A stretch of DNA of 64,000 nucleotides, taken from positions 1 to 64,000 of the forward strand of contig CAJXSR010000006.1 in assembly GCA_913061275.1 (NCBI GenBank), given 5' to 3'. Below the pieces are notes generated by a model. That model ran no database searches. It had not been told where the DNA came from and saw only the letters and a list, made by a program, of their open reading frames with translations. Every line of letters begins with the position of its first letter. Positions within the stretch are counted from its first letter, which is position 1. The DNA comes from an uncultured Paracoccaceae bacterium (GTDB taxonomy: Bacteria > Pseudomonadota > Alphaproteobacteria > Rhodobacterales > Rhodobacteraceae). Of the stretch, positions 52,577 through 61,441 are shown in pieces. The position numbers were made by a program, and so were the translations under genes.

Positions 52577-55543
52577 ATGCTGTCTATTGACCAAATGAAG
52601 TCTGCCCGTGAAGCCTCTATTGAGGCAACAAAATCTGGCCCACCTACGCGCACATCAAACCAATTTTTTGGTGTAGGGCCAATCACGGATATGACACTGG
52701 ACGAGGCAGACAGCCGTTTGATGCGCCAGGAATTTGAAACATGGATGGAAAAGACCTATCGCAAACTTGATGATACGGGCAATGATATAGGTGCGTTCAC
52801 AGCCTCTGAAATTGGCCGCTCTATGCATCGTGGTTACCCTGCCGACGCTATTTTGTTGGATATGATGGCGGAAATACACGGGTATTTCGAGTTTCCGAAA
52901 AGCAATAAATTGGCAGTAGGGCTGGGTGGTGGGCATTCTGGTTTTACCGTTGCGATTGCCCATATGATGGATGCAAACGACCCAACCCAGCATGTTTTTA
53001 TCGACACACCTGCACCTGAAACAGATGCAGGCAAAGCGGGTGGCTTTTTTCGCCAATCGTGGGGGTCGCAAATCGTAGAGCTGCAACGGTTCGCCCAAAA
53101 TGGTGATGAAAGCCGCCTACATTTTACCGATGCAGAAGGGACTATCCCATCAGCGGATGAACTGGTTGCTATGGGTATTAAACTATTTGTTGGTGTTGGC
53201 CATGAAACAACTGGGGCGACTACATATTCCGAAGAAGATGTATCTAACCTGATTGACTGGGTAAGCCGTGACCCTGCAAACCACCATGCAATTATTGACG
53301 CCACATCTATGTTGGGGGCAATGCCTTGGGGTAAAGATACAATTCAAGCGTTCACTCAAAAGCTGAACATGTTCATGCCGTTTCAAAAAGCAGTGGGCGG
53401 CATTTCAGGATATTTTGCAATTTCATTGACGCCAGAAACACTGGATCACATTGAAAGTGTTCAAAAAAATCCAGCGTGGGCAATACCAAGACAATTAAAA
53501 ATGGTGGTGCCCGTTGATCCCAAAATGCCATTGTCAGGTAAGAAATCAGTTATGTTGGGGCCGATATATGACCCTGAAACGCACACAATGCTGGGCGGAA
53601 TTATCAACACATATTCCACCTTGGCATTCGCCGAAACCACTTTTGGTTTGCAACGCGTAGCGAAGATGATTGGTGATGTGGATGCGATGAACGCGCGTTC
53701 CAGTGAAAACCGCGAGTTTATCAATGACTGGATTGCAAATCAGGATTTGTTGGAATTGGGTGTAGCTGATGAAGGGCGACGCGGCACAGCAGTAACATTG
53801 ATCGCTATTAATGACGCGGATATTACAGATGCTGCAATGCATGCAGATATTCTGGCCGCGTCAAAACGGATGCTTGGTTATGATGGATTAACCCATCCAA
53901 ACGGTGAGTATGAAGCGGGTTTGGATGTGGCGCGCTATGTTAACGCTTTTCCTGGTACACCTGGTGATTACCGCGCATGGATTGGCGGCATACGGCCTGT
54001 AGATGACATCAAAGCTTTGTTGGAAAATCTGACATATTGTTATCACCGTGCGAAGGTTTTGATTTTGGAAAAAGCCTTGGCGGCTGAAGGCGTAACATTC
54101 GTATCTACAGCGGTACCAGCGGGTGCGCGTGTACGAAAAGATGATCCTGCAAAAGCTTATAAAGTGCTGGTTGGCGATTTGGTTGGCTTGAAGTTTGACG
54201 CAAATGGCAACCCTGACCACTCTGCAGTAAAGGCACATGTGGAAACCAGTGGTGCAATATGGCATGATGGTTCTGCCAATGGTGCAGCTGACTTGGATGC
54301 AGGCGTTCACTTCTTTTATCTCCCTAGACTATCCACCCATAATGAGCTGATGAATGAGGCAGGTGGCGATCAGTATGACGCGACAATCGTAGCAGCCACA
54401 TTTCTACCTTCTGATACAAACTTCCCATTGGGCGGTGTTCGCATCGGTGCAGGTACAGGCAACATGGGATCAGCATCTTGGGGTGGTGGTAACGGTGACG
54501 GTGGTACTGCCGCCTTGATGAACACACCATCTTTCAATTCACGTGCAACTGCCCAAATGGCCCTGAAGGCAATGTTAAAAATCGCACCTGACCTAGATGT
54601 GGCTGATATGCACGCGCGGGTTTGTGCTGGTGATTTTGATACGGGTAAGAACCTGTGCGAATATCCAACCGAAAAGCTGGAAGGCAAGACCATGGCTATT
54701 ATTGGTTTTGGCAACATTGGCCGCGAAGTGGCAATCCTTGCGCAAAGCTTTGGCATGAAAGTACGTATTTATGCCCGACCTGCCCATAAAGACTGGATTG
54801 AAAGTGAAGGTTTTGCCTATGCTTCAACCCCAATAGAAGCCGCAACGGGCGCTGACTTTTTATCTCCGCATACGGGCCTTGGGGCCGCTAAGGGTGATAG
54901 TTTTGCCAATGCAGGGTTGGTTTGTTCGGATGTGCTGGGCGCAATGAACGACGGGGCAATAATTGTGAACTATGACCGTGGTGAAGTGATTGATGCGGGC
55001 GCTTTGGATGCCGCATTAACTTCTGGAAAAGTACGTTATGCCGCGATTGATGCAGACCTGTTCAAATGTTCTGAAACAGGTGATTTATCGGGGCCGATGG
55101 TGCCATATCTACCACTTGAGAAAAAGCATAGCGACAACATGGAACTGTTACCGCATGCCGCCGCCGATACCGAACATGTAAGCCGTGTTGAAGGGGCAAA
55201 ACAGGCGGTGGATCAGATTTTGGATGTGATCCGCTACAAATCTGTGACCAACCTGAAGGGTGATTTGCCTGATGGTTATTCAAATGCTGGTGCGATAACC
55301 GTGAACGGTGTAGGCAAGGTGACAGGCAACACTTTAAGTGCTGCGGCTGCAATCGAAGGGTATTCATCTAAAATGCGCCAAGCGGCTGAAGAAATAGCCG
55401 CGATTTGGGGTGCTATTGATGCTACAAATGACCCATCACGTAAGTCTGAGCTGTTATCGCGATATGGTGCAAAATTGGTAAAAGCAGGCAATACATATGC
55501 GTCACTTGCAAGTGGTGCGGGCCTGAAAGGGCCTTATGGGTAA
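52577..55543 (+). CDS. Fusion of SerC-like PLP aminotransferase and SerA-like 2-hydroxyacid dehydrogenase
   Basis: A 988-residue two-enzyme protein. Residues 25-480 resemble class V aminotransferases of the SerC type: SMHRGYPADAILLDMM and KLAVGLGGGHSGF match the phosphate-cradle region, DATSMLG holds the cofactor aspartate, and FMPFQKAVGG supplies the PLP lysine, K271. Residues 530-930 resemble SerA-type dehydrogenases: MNTPSFNSRATAQMAL, Rossmann GFGNIG (710-715), catalytic R801 in NYDRGEVID and H860 in LLPHAAAD. The usual catalytic Glu position is Lys (830), with Glu833 nearby. About 60 C-terminal residues (helical) are extra. The LysR/ABC genes upstream and the PHP phosphoesterase gene downstream suggest a single pathway. 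Substrate unknown. Confidence 0.82.
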   Translation: MLSIDQMKSAREASIEATKSGPPTRTSNQFFGVGPITDMTLDEADSRLMRQEFETWMEKTYRKLDDTGNDIGAFTASEIGRSMHRGYPADAILLDMMAEIHGYFEFPKSNKLAVGLGGGHSGFTVAIAHMMDANDPTQHVFIDTPAPETDAGKAGGFFRQSWGSQIVELQRFAQNGDESRLHFTDAEGTIPSADELVAMGIKLFVGVGHETTGATTYSEEDVSNLIDWVSRDPANHHAIIDATSMLGAMPWGKDTIQAFTQKLNMFMPFQKAVGGISGYFAISLTPETLDHIESVQKNPAWAIPRQLKMVVPVDPKMPLSGKKSVMLGPIYDPETHTMLGGIINTYSTLAFAETTFGLQRVAKMIGDVDAMNARSSENREFINDWIANQDLLELGVADEGRRGTAVTLIAINDADITDAAMHADILAASKRMLGYDGLTHPNGEYEAGLDVARYVNAFPGTPGDYRAWIGGIRPVDDIKALLENLTYCYHRAKVLILEKALAAEGVTFVSTAVPAGARVRKDDPAKAYKVLVGDLVGLKFDANGNPDHSAVKAHVETSGAIWHDGSANGAADLDAGVHFFYLPRLSTHNELMNEAGGDQYDATIVAATFLPSDTNFPLGGVRIGAGTGNMGSASWGGGNGDGGTAALMNTPSFNSRATAQMALKAMLKIAPDLDVADMHARVCAGDFDTGKNLCEYPTEKLEGKTMAIIGFGNIGREVAILAQSFGMKVRIYARPAHKDWIESEGFAYASTPIEAATGADFLSPHTGLGAAKGDSFANAGLVCSDVLGAMNDGAIIVNYDRGEVIDAGALDAALTSGKVRYAAIDADLFKCSETGDLSGPMVPYLPLEKKHSDNMELLPHAAADTEHVSRVEGAKQAVDQILDVIRYKSVTNLKGDLPDGYSNAGAITVNGVGKVTGNTLSAAAAIEGYSSKMRQAAEEIAAIWGAIDATNDPSRKSELLSRYGAKLVKAGNTYASLASGAGLKGPYG

Positions 55544-55561
55544 CCCGATTTATAAAATCAA

Positions 55562-55598
55562 TGCATCAAAGGCTTGATCTGATTTAGCCTTTGATGCA
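55562..55598 (+). promoter_or_regulatory. Hairpin between the fusion gene and the PHP gene
   Basis: TGCATCAAAGGCT (55562-55574) and AGCCTTTGATGCA (55586-55598) are a 13-bp perfect inverted repeat with an 11-base loop. No T-run follows, so it is probably a processing or mRNA-stability element rather than a terminator. Confidence 0.7.
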
Positions 55599-55635
55599 GA
55601 ATTATCTGATACACGAACGATCGAAAGCAAATGCT

Positions 55636-56562
55636 ATGTCTTTACGTTTTTTCACTGCACCAGGGCAGTTTTATCGTGGAAATCTACACACGCATTCTAC
55701 CAAGTCTGATGGTGTTCTACCCCCAGAAGAAGTTTGCCGTCGTTATCAGGATGAGGGTTATGATTTCATTTCTTTGACCGATCATTTTGTGGGGCTTTAC
55801 GATTACCCGATCACTGATACGACAACCTGTAGAAACGAAGCGTTTACAACCATTCTAGGCGCGGAACTGCATACGGGCGCAATGGAAAAAGGGAACATCT
55901 GGCATATTCTGGCCGTTGGTTTACCGTCTGATTTTGAACACGCCAACGCGCCACATTTTATGTCCGTTGAAGGATCTGAAACAGTGGCAGAATTGGCACT
56001 TCGGGCGCGCGATGCTGGTGCATTTGTCGCCATTGCACATCCGCACTGGTCGCATATGACAGCCGCAGATGCCCGCAGTATTAAAGCCGCCCACGCTGTT
56101 GAGGTATACAATCATGGCTGTGCTGTAGATTGCGACCGGGGTGAGGGATTTGTCGCATTAGAGCAGCTTTTGCATGAAGGGGTGCGACTTAACTTGATCG
56201 CAACCGATGACGCACATTTCAAAACAAATGATTATTTTGGCGGGTGGGTGATGGTTAAAGCTACGGAAAATACACCTGAAGCTTTGTTGGCTGCGCTAAA
56301 AGCAGGTGCGTTTTATTCAAGCCTTGGGCCTGAAATTCATGATATTCGTATCGTTAATAAATCTGTCGAAATTGAATGCTCACCTGTTTCAGCAATGATT
56401 GTTCAGGCAGAGGGAACGAATGCTGAAATGTTAGACGGGGATAAAATTACTAAAGGTAAGCTGCCTTTGAACCGTTTGGGTGCATCACCTTGGATACGCG
56501 TGAGTATAATTGACAGTTCTGGCAAACGGGCATGGTCAAACCCTATTTGGATTGATGGGTAG
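55636..56562 (+). CDS. PHP-domain metal-dependent phosphoesterase
   Basis: A 308-residue PHP-superfamily protein. The first motif is NLHTHSTKSDG, the second SLTDHF, the third GAELHTG, followed by AIAHPHW and LIATDDAHF, giving the metal ligands of this trinuclear family. The C-terminal 80 residues form an extra beta-rich segment. Known PHP enzymes hydrolyse histidinol phosphate or nucleotide phosphates. It is downstream of the aminotransferase-dehydrogenase fusion, so removing phosphate from a phosphorylated product is a plausible inference. I start it at the ATG at 55636. Confidence 0.85.
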   Translation: MSLRFFTAPGQFYRGNLHTHSTKSDGVLPPEEVCRRYQDEGYDFISLTDHFVGLYDYPITDTTTCRNEAFTTILGAELHTGAMEKGNIWHILAVGLPSDFEHANAPHFMSVEGSETVAELALRARDAGAFVAIAHPHWSHMTAADARSIKAAHAVEVYNHGCAVDCDRGEGFVALEQLLHEGVRLNLIATDDAHFKTNDYFGGWVMVKATENTPEALLAALKAGAFYSSLGPEIHDIRIVNKSVEIECSPVSAMIVQAEGTNAEMLDGDKITKGKLPLNRLGASPWIRVSIIDSSGKRAWSNPIWIDG

Positions 56563-56923
56563 ATATGCTATTTTGCCTAATTATATAGGCCGCAGATTAA
56601 GCCTCAATGATTTTGTTATTAATCAAAGACTTGATTTTCGCTTCATCCATTCCAAGCACCTGCTTTAAAAGCTCTTTACTGTGTTGGCCCAACACGGATT
56701 GGGTTGGTAACACTTGGTACAGCCCAATCTACAATCATTTCAATCACGAAGACATCTTGAGACCAGACAGACTACAAACAAAAATGCAGCGCTACTCAGG
56801 AAGAGATAATCTAATTAGGTTCAACCCAACTAATGGTTATTAAAATCATCTGGGTTTAAAATAGCTGTCTCATCTGTTTTTTGGTATACGTTTAATCTAA
56901 TGATTTTTGAGGTGAGCGGCGCG
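56563..56923. other. Rearranged intergenic region with a gene remnant
   Basis: This 361-base gap holds a decayed CoA-transferase 3' end (56597-56722), then 200 bases without a recognisable gene that must include the promoter of the flavoprotein gene. GAGGTGA at 56909 is its ribosome-binding site. No hairpin with a T-run is visible. Confidence 0.6.
56597..56722 (-). pseudogene. Decayed 3' fragment of a CaiB/BaiF CoA-transferase gene
   Basis: On the minus strand the sequence encodes VLGQHSKELLKQVLGMDEAK then IKSLINNKIIEA-stop, closely matching the C-terminus of the CoA-transferase at 63000 (LGQHSKEILEQLLGMDDAK). Just upstream it reads VPSVTNPI as in the intact gene, but about 40 bases are deleted between the two blocks, which shifts the frame. 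Similarity stops near 56722. It is a non-functional duplicate or recombination scar 6.4 kb from its parent-like gene. Confidence 0.88.
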
Positions 56924-58156
56924 ATGGTAATCGAAAAAGTTGATACACTTGTTATTGGTGGCGGTCAGGCTGGTCTTGCTATGAGTGAACACTTGAGTGA
57001 CATGGATGTCGTACATCTAATTCTGGAGAAAAGTCGAATTGCAGAACGGTGGCGAACTGCAAGATGGGATTCATTGGTTGCTAATGGCCCGGCATGGCAT
57101 GACCGTTTTCCGACAAAGGAATTCTCTTGTTCAAAGCCTGATGAGTTTCCGACGAAGGATAGTGTGGTCAACTATTTTGAAGAATTTGCAGATCAGATAA
57201 AGGCACCCATTCGATGCGGCGTTCAGGTGAATGCAGTACATATGCTTACAGATAAAGTGGGTTTCAGAATTGAAACTTCTGAAGGTACGATTGAGGCCAA
57301 GAATGTAGTTGCCGCAACTGGGCCTTTCCAAGTACCTGTAATCCCCCCAGTTGTGCCCGACACACCCAGCATCACACAAATTCATTCAACCAGTTATGAC
57401 AATCCTAATAGCCTGCCCGTAGGTGCAGTTTTGGTTGTTGGCGCAGGTTCTTCTGGAACACAGATCGCAGATGAATTGTTACGATCTGGTAGGAAGGTTT
57501 ATCTTTCGGTAGGGCCACATGATCGGCCCCCAAGAAGGTATCGTGGCAAAGATTTTGTTTGGTGGCTTGGTGTTTTAGGGAAATGGCAAATGAAAACGCC
57601 TCCTGCTGGAAAAGAACATGTAACGATTGCTGTAAGCGGCGCACATGGCGGTAGCACAGTAGATTTCAGGGAATTAGCATCGCGTGGTATGAACCTAGTT
57701 GGTAGGACACAAAGCTATAAGGATGGAACGATCTTTTTTGCACCTGACTTAGCCGATAATATTTCAGAAGGTGATGCAAACTACCTATCTGTCCTTGAAG
57801 AGGCTGATGCGTATATTGAGAAAAATAACCTTGATATGCCAGAAGAAATTGAAGCGAAAATCATTGGTTCCGATCCTGAATGTATGACTAACCCTACGCT
57901 TAAGTTGAGCCTGCCAGCTGCAAATATAACAACTATCATTTGGGCAACTGGCTTTGCACAAGACTTTCGGTGGTTGAATGTTGATACATTTGATAAGAAC
58001 GGTACACCGCAACATGACCGTGGTGTTTCAAACGTGTCTGGCATCTACTTCCTAGGATTGCCTTGGCTATCCATGCGAGGGTCTTCTTTTATATGGGGCG
58101 TTTGGGAAGACGCCAAATACCTTGCAAGTCACATTGCCAAAAGATCTGGTTCCTAA
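56924..58156 (+). CDS. FAD-dependent NAD(P) oxidoreductase (CzcO / flavin monooxygenase-like)
   Basis: A 410-residue flavoprotein. FAD-binding GGGQAGLAMSEHL is at the N-terminus; ERWRTARWDSL is the motif seen in flavin monooxygenases; the NAD(P)-binding site is VVGAGSSGTQIADELL; IWATGFAQDF is the typical late motif. Baeyer-Villiger and N-hydroxylating enzymes share these. The start at 56924 follows GAGGTGA. It is convergent with the LysR gene and could provide an oxidative step in the Rieske cluster, or be independent. Confidence 0.85.
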   Translation: MVIEKVDTLVIGGGQAGLAMSEHLSDMDVVHLILEKSRIAERWRTARWDSLVANGPAWHDRFPTKEFSCSKPDEFPTKDSVVNYFEEFADQIKAPIRCGVQVNAVHMLTDKVGFRIETSEGTIEAKNVVAATGPFQVPVIPPVVPDTPSITQIHSTSYDNPNSLPVGAVLVVGAGSSGTQIADELLRSGRKVYLSVGPHDRPPRRYRGKDFVWWLGVLGKWQMKTPPAGKEHVTIAVSGAHGGSTVDFRELASRGMNLVGRTQSYKDGTIFFAPDLADNISEGDANYLSVLEEADAYIEKNNLDMPEEIEAKIIGSDPECMTNPTLKLSLPAANITTIIWATGFAQDFRWLNVDTFDKNGTPQHDRGVSNVSGIYFLGLPWLSMRGSSFIWGVWEDAKYLASHIAKRSGS

Positions 58157-58191
58157 GGGTTGGAAACCTAATTAAAAAATATAAGATATAC

Positions 58192-59124
58192 TTAAGTAGG
58201 CAGAATAACACCAGGTAATCCACTTGTGTCAACGTGATTTTGCACGTGTTCAAAAAATGCTTCAACAATACGGGAACGATGGTTGACTTGCTTCGTTACT
58301 AAGCCAAGTACAAGTGGGTATATATCATTCTTAAGCCTAAGAAACTCTAGTTTTTCCCCATCGGGTGCCCATTCCGATTTAGTACGCATGTTTACAAGAC
58401 TATAACCGTACCCATTAGCAACAAGACTGCGTACAACTGACAAATCAGATGTACGCTCCATAACATTAGGTCGAACATTGCTGTATTGAAAAACTGACAG
58501 AAAGTATTCACGACTGATAGGCAGATCCAGTAGGATCATCGGCTCGTTTTCCAAATCTTTTAATGAAACGAAACTCTTTTCTGACAATGGGTGATTTTCG
58601 GGCAACATCACATAAGGTGGCAAAGAGATTATCTTTTCAAAGGCCACGTCTTTCGGAATTTCCATTTCATAGGTGATTGCAACATCAATCTCAGCCCGCC
58701 CTAACATGTTAAACAAATCCGCTTGGTGCCCCTCACGCAATGTTACAGAGGCGTCTGGATATTTGGCTTCAAAAGATCTGCGAATTGCGGCACTGATTAA
58801 AGGGGCTACTGTTGTTAACACCCCAATAGAGAGTGGCCCGCGAGGTTTATCAGAAATATCACCTGCAAGATCATTTAGAGCCGCTGCATCATCCAAAATG
58901 CGTTTTGCTTCGTTAAATATACGCCTGCCACCTGGGGTAAGGGAAAGACCTTGGGCATGGTGCCGTACGAATATCTGTGTGCCAAACTCTGCTTCTAATT
59001 GGCTGATAGCTGCGGATATTGAGGGTGACGATACATTGACCCGTTCAGAGGCAAGCGCAATCGTTCCTGCCTCACCGACAGCAACAAGATATTCTAATTG
59101 TCTGAACGTAAAGCGTAAAGGCAT
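58192..59124 (-). CDS. LysR family transcriptional regulator (Rieske cluster)
   Basis: A 310-residue LysR regulator. HTH: RQLEYLVAVGEAGTIALASE then VSSPSISAAISQLE, with the serines in place of the more common TQPAIS. The effector domain has the usual AEIDVAITYEMEI and GYGYSLVNMR stretches. It follows the Rieske gene at 59189 in the same direction, 64 bases downstream, so it may be part of that transcript and regulate it. Confidence 0.9.
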   Translation of the reverse strand: MPLRFTFRQLEYLVAVGEAGTIALASERVNVSSPSISAAISQLEAEFGTQIFVRHHAQGLSLTPGGRRIFNEAKRILDDAAALNDLAGDISDKPRGPLSIGVLTTVAPLISAAIRRSFEAKYPDASVTLREGHQADLFNMLGRAEIDVAITYEMEIPKDVAFEKIISLPPYVMLPENHPLSEKSFVSLKDLENEPMILLDLPISREYFLSVFQYSNVRPNVMERTSDLSVVRSLVANGYGYSLVNMRTKSEWAPDGEKLEFLRLKNDIYPLVLGLVTKQVNHRSRIVEAFFEHVQNHVDTSGLPGVILPT

Positions 59125-59188
59125 ACTAACTTATTGCCTGAAAATTACAGCAAATCAAGTTCGTAAAACCGCATTTAGGTACAGGATA

Positions 59189-60319
59189 TTACTTAGCAAG
59201 CCATAGAAGAAAATCATGTACTGTACCTTCATAATCAGGCCCAGCCAACGGGCCACCAGTTGCATGTACTGAACGAAATGCAGATTGCATGATCTCTAGC
59301 TTTTCACGATCTTCGGTATTTACATCTTCCCATAAAGCAATGCGTTGATTGATCGTATCTTGATCTAGCTCGTTGTTATAAAAAGACATTGTCCAGCGCA
59401 CTTCGATTGAATCGACTGTTTTGGGGCGGATTGAAAGCGACACCAAAAGTGAAGGTGCAATACTTACTACTTGGCATGGGAATACCGCAAATAATGTCGA
59501 ACGATGCTTTGCTTCTGGGGAAAGACCTGGCGCACCTTGGCCACGTGCAGGAATATCCTGCGGATAGTTTGCGTAATAGCTTGTAAAGCCATCACCAGAA
59601 GCCGCTTTTTGGCTTAAGCCAGTGGGCGTATACCCATGCAAAGTTTTTGGATGCACAACGGAAAGGTGATACCCTTCCATGAAATTCTCTACGAGGCATT
59701 TCCAGTTGGTATTCCAAATTTCAGTTGCTGAGTGGGCGATCTTATAAGTGTCAGGTTCATAAGGGCTAATCAGTGATACTAACTCTGCAAGTTCCTTGTC
59801 TAAGTCGGGTGGGTTTTCATGTAAGCATATATAGACAAACCCAAAACGTTCAACACAGGCAAACTCACCAAGTTTACACGTCTTGGGATCAAACCCTTCA
59901 TTATTCATACGGGCTGCACGCAGTAAAGCCCCATCAGTGCCGTACGTCCATGCATGATAAGGGCATACGAAACGTTTGGTATTCCCCTGACCTTCAACCA
60001 ACCGCATGCCACGATGACGACAAACATTTGATAACGCCTTGATACCTGATGCATCCTTGACGATTATCAATGGCTCACCCAACAAATGAAGCGTGATGTA
60101 ATCACCATCATCCACAAGTTCATCGGCGCGCCCAACACAATGCCAGCCATTTTTTAATGTGGTGGCACACTCATGCTCAAAATAAGTTTGATCCGCATAA
60201 AACGTACCAGGAAGCCCGTTAGGGGCATTAGCAGGTGCTGAAGCAAGTGCTGTTAGTTGTTTATTCATCGCTTCAACACGTGGCGATATTTCAAAGAGAT
60301 TATTTTCTTGTGTCTTCAT
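59189..60319 (-). CDS. Rieske oxygenase alpha subunit (copy 1)
   Basis: A 376-residue Rieske non-haem iron oxygenase. The 2Fe-2S site is CRHRG...CPYH (C-x-H-x16-C-x2-H, about residues 85-110). The mononuclear iron site is in VENFMEGYHLSVVH. Length and domain order match the carnitine/betaine/stachydrine demethylase branch (CntA-like). The ATG at 60319 overlaps the end of the DUF1028 gene. Its electron-donating reductase is not encoded in the window. A methylated amine or quaternary ammonium substrate is an inference. Confidence 0.85.
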   Translation of the reverse strand: MKTQENNLFEISPRVEAMNKQLTALASAPANAPNGLPGTFYADQTYFEHECATTLKNGWHCVGRADELVDDGDYITLHLLGEPLIIVKDASGIKALSNVCRHRGMRLVEGQGNTKRFVCPYHAWTYGTDGALLRAARMNNEGFDPKTCKLGEFACVERFGFVYICLHENPPDLDKELAELVSLISPYEPDTYKIAHSATEIWNTNWKCLVENFMEGYHLSVVHPKTLHGYTPTGLSQKAASGDGFTSYYANYPQDIPARGQGAPGLSPEAKHRSTLFAVFPCQVVSIAPSLLVSLSIRPKTVDSIEVRWTMSFYNNELDQDTINQRIALWEDVNTEDREKLEIMQSAFRSVHATGGPLAGPDYEGTVHDFLLWLAK

Positions 60320-60986
60320 CCCCTGGCACTCCATAAGATGGCGCTTCTCTTGGGTCTAGCGCACGTTGTATATAAGCATTTAATTGTGGTTTGTAGACGT
60401 CCCAAGCCGTGGCAATAGCCTCGATCGGGCATCCTTCGGTCCAGTCACAACGTAGGTCGGCAACTGGCCATGAAACTTTATCGCAAATCTGTATTCCAGC
60501 GGAATGGATAGGGCCTGCTTCACCGCCCGCAGCAAGACCTGAGCGCATTGCTGCAATCAATCGGTCGCCTATGTGCCCTGATGTAGATAAGAACCCATCA
60601 ACAATCGCCTGAGGTACATTTTCATTTGCAAGTAGATTTCCCGCAGAAATAACATCCTTACCTGTCGCATCTGTCCAAATCCCCAGTGAATTTGGGCCAG
60701 AGTGAATGGCCGCTTGGCCTTTCGCATCTATCGCTAAGATTTGACGGTAATCAGTGTATTTGTTTTGCGCTTTTGCTTTGGCTATTGCCTCATCCGCACA
60801 CATGCCAGCTTGCATGAAGTCCAGTGTAAGGGGGCCTAATGTCGGGTCCGTGATGTTTTGGCTTGCTACCGCACCAACACTGGCCCGTGTATACGAGCAA
60901 CGCGCTGCGACTGCTGGCGAGGATGATGAAATGGCGACGCCAAACATACCAGTTTCAACACAACGGGCTACAAGAGAGAATGTCAT
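60300..60986 (-). CDS. DUF1028 family protein
   Basis: A 228-residue protein of the DUF1028 family, an Ntn-hydrolase-like fold of unknown activity. MTFSLVARCVETGMFGVAIS is the typical start and ATRA-like SSSPAVAARC follows; QNITDPTLGPLTLDFM is also conserved. The start codon overlaps the ridA stop by one base (TAATG) and its 3' end overlaps the Rieske gene by 20 bases. DUF1028 next to RidA is known elsewhere and points to amine or imine chemistry, but no reaction is established. Confidence 0.85.
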   Translation of the reverse strand: MTFSLVARCVETGMFGVAISSSSPAVAARCSYTRASVGAVASQNITDPTLGPLTLDFMQAGMCADEAIAKAKAQNKYTDYRQILAIDAKGQAAIHSGPNSLGIWTDATGKDVISAGNLLANENVPQAIVDGFLSTSGHIGDRLIAAMRSGLAAGGEAGPIHSAGIQICDKVSWPVADLRCDWTEGCPIEAIATAWDVYKPQLNAYIQRALDPREAPSYGVPGDEDTRK

Positions 60987-61399
60987 TACGGAATAACCGC
61001 TGTGGCGTCGATTTCCACCAACCAATCAGGCCGCGCTAAAGCTTGTACAACAAGCCCCGTTGATACTGGATGTACGCCTTTGATATATTCACCCATAGTG
61101 CGGTAAACGGCTTCACGGTGTCTGGTGTCAGTGATGTAAACCACCACCTTCACAAGGTGTTTCATCTCACCACCAGCCTCTTCAATGAGTTGTTTGATGT
61201 TTTGCATAACCTTATGCGTTTGTTCAATAGGATCGTGACTTTCGATGTTCTTGGCGTCATCAAGATTTTGCGGACATTGCCCGCGCAACCAGACAGTTTT
61301 CCCACCTTGGGTAACAACGGCCTGACATAGATCATTATCAAGATTTTGTTCGGGATAAGTATCCTTAGTGTTGAACTTGCGTATACGTGTGTGAGTCAA
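60986..61399 (-). CDS. RidA/YjgF family protein
   Basis: A 137-residue member of the RidA/YER057c/UK114 superfamily. RidA proteins hydrolyse reactive enamines and imines formed by PLP or amine-oxidising enzymes. LVKVVVYITDTRHREAVYRT and HPVSTGLVVQALARPDWLVE match the family; the canonical arginine-containing loop has ALARPDWLVEIDA. Located between Rieske copy 2 and DUF1028, with tight spacing, it may clean up an imine produced by oxidative demethylation. Confidence 0.92.
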   Translation of the reverse strand: MTHTRIRKFNTKDTYPEQNLDNDLCQAVVTQGGKTVWLRGQCPQNLDDAKNIESHDPIEQTHKVMQNIKQLIEEAGGEMKHLVKVVVYITDTRHREAVYRTMGEYIKGVHPVSTGLVVQALARPDWLVEIDATAVIP

Positions 61400-61441
61400 G
61401 CTTGTTATCCTATTCTAGAGATTATTAAATGCATCCGAATT

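Noticed and set aside
56607-56843. Plus-strand reading frame of 78 codons before the flavoprotein gene.
   Set aside because: It is antisense to the CoA-transferase fragment and resembles no protein; the minus strand explains the sequence.
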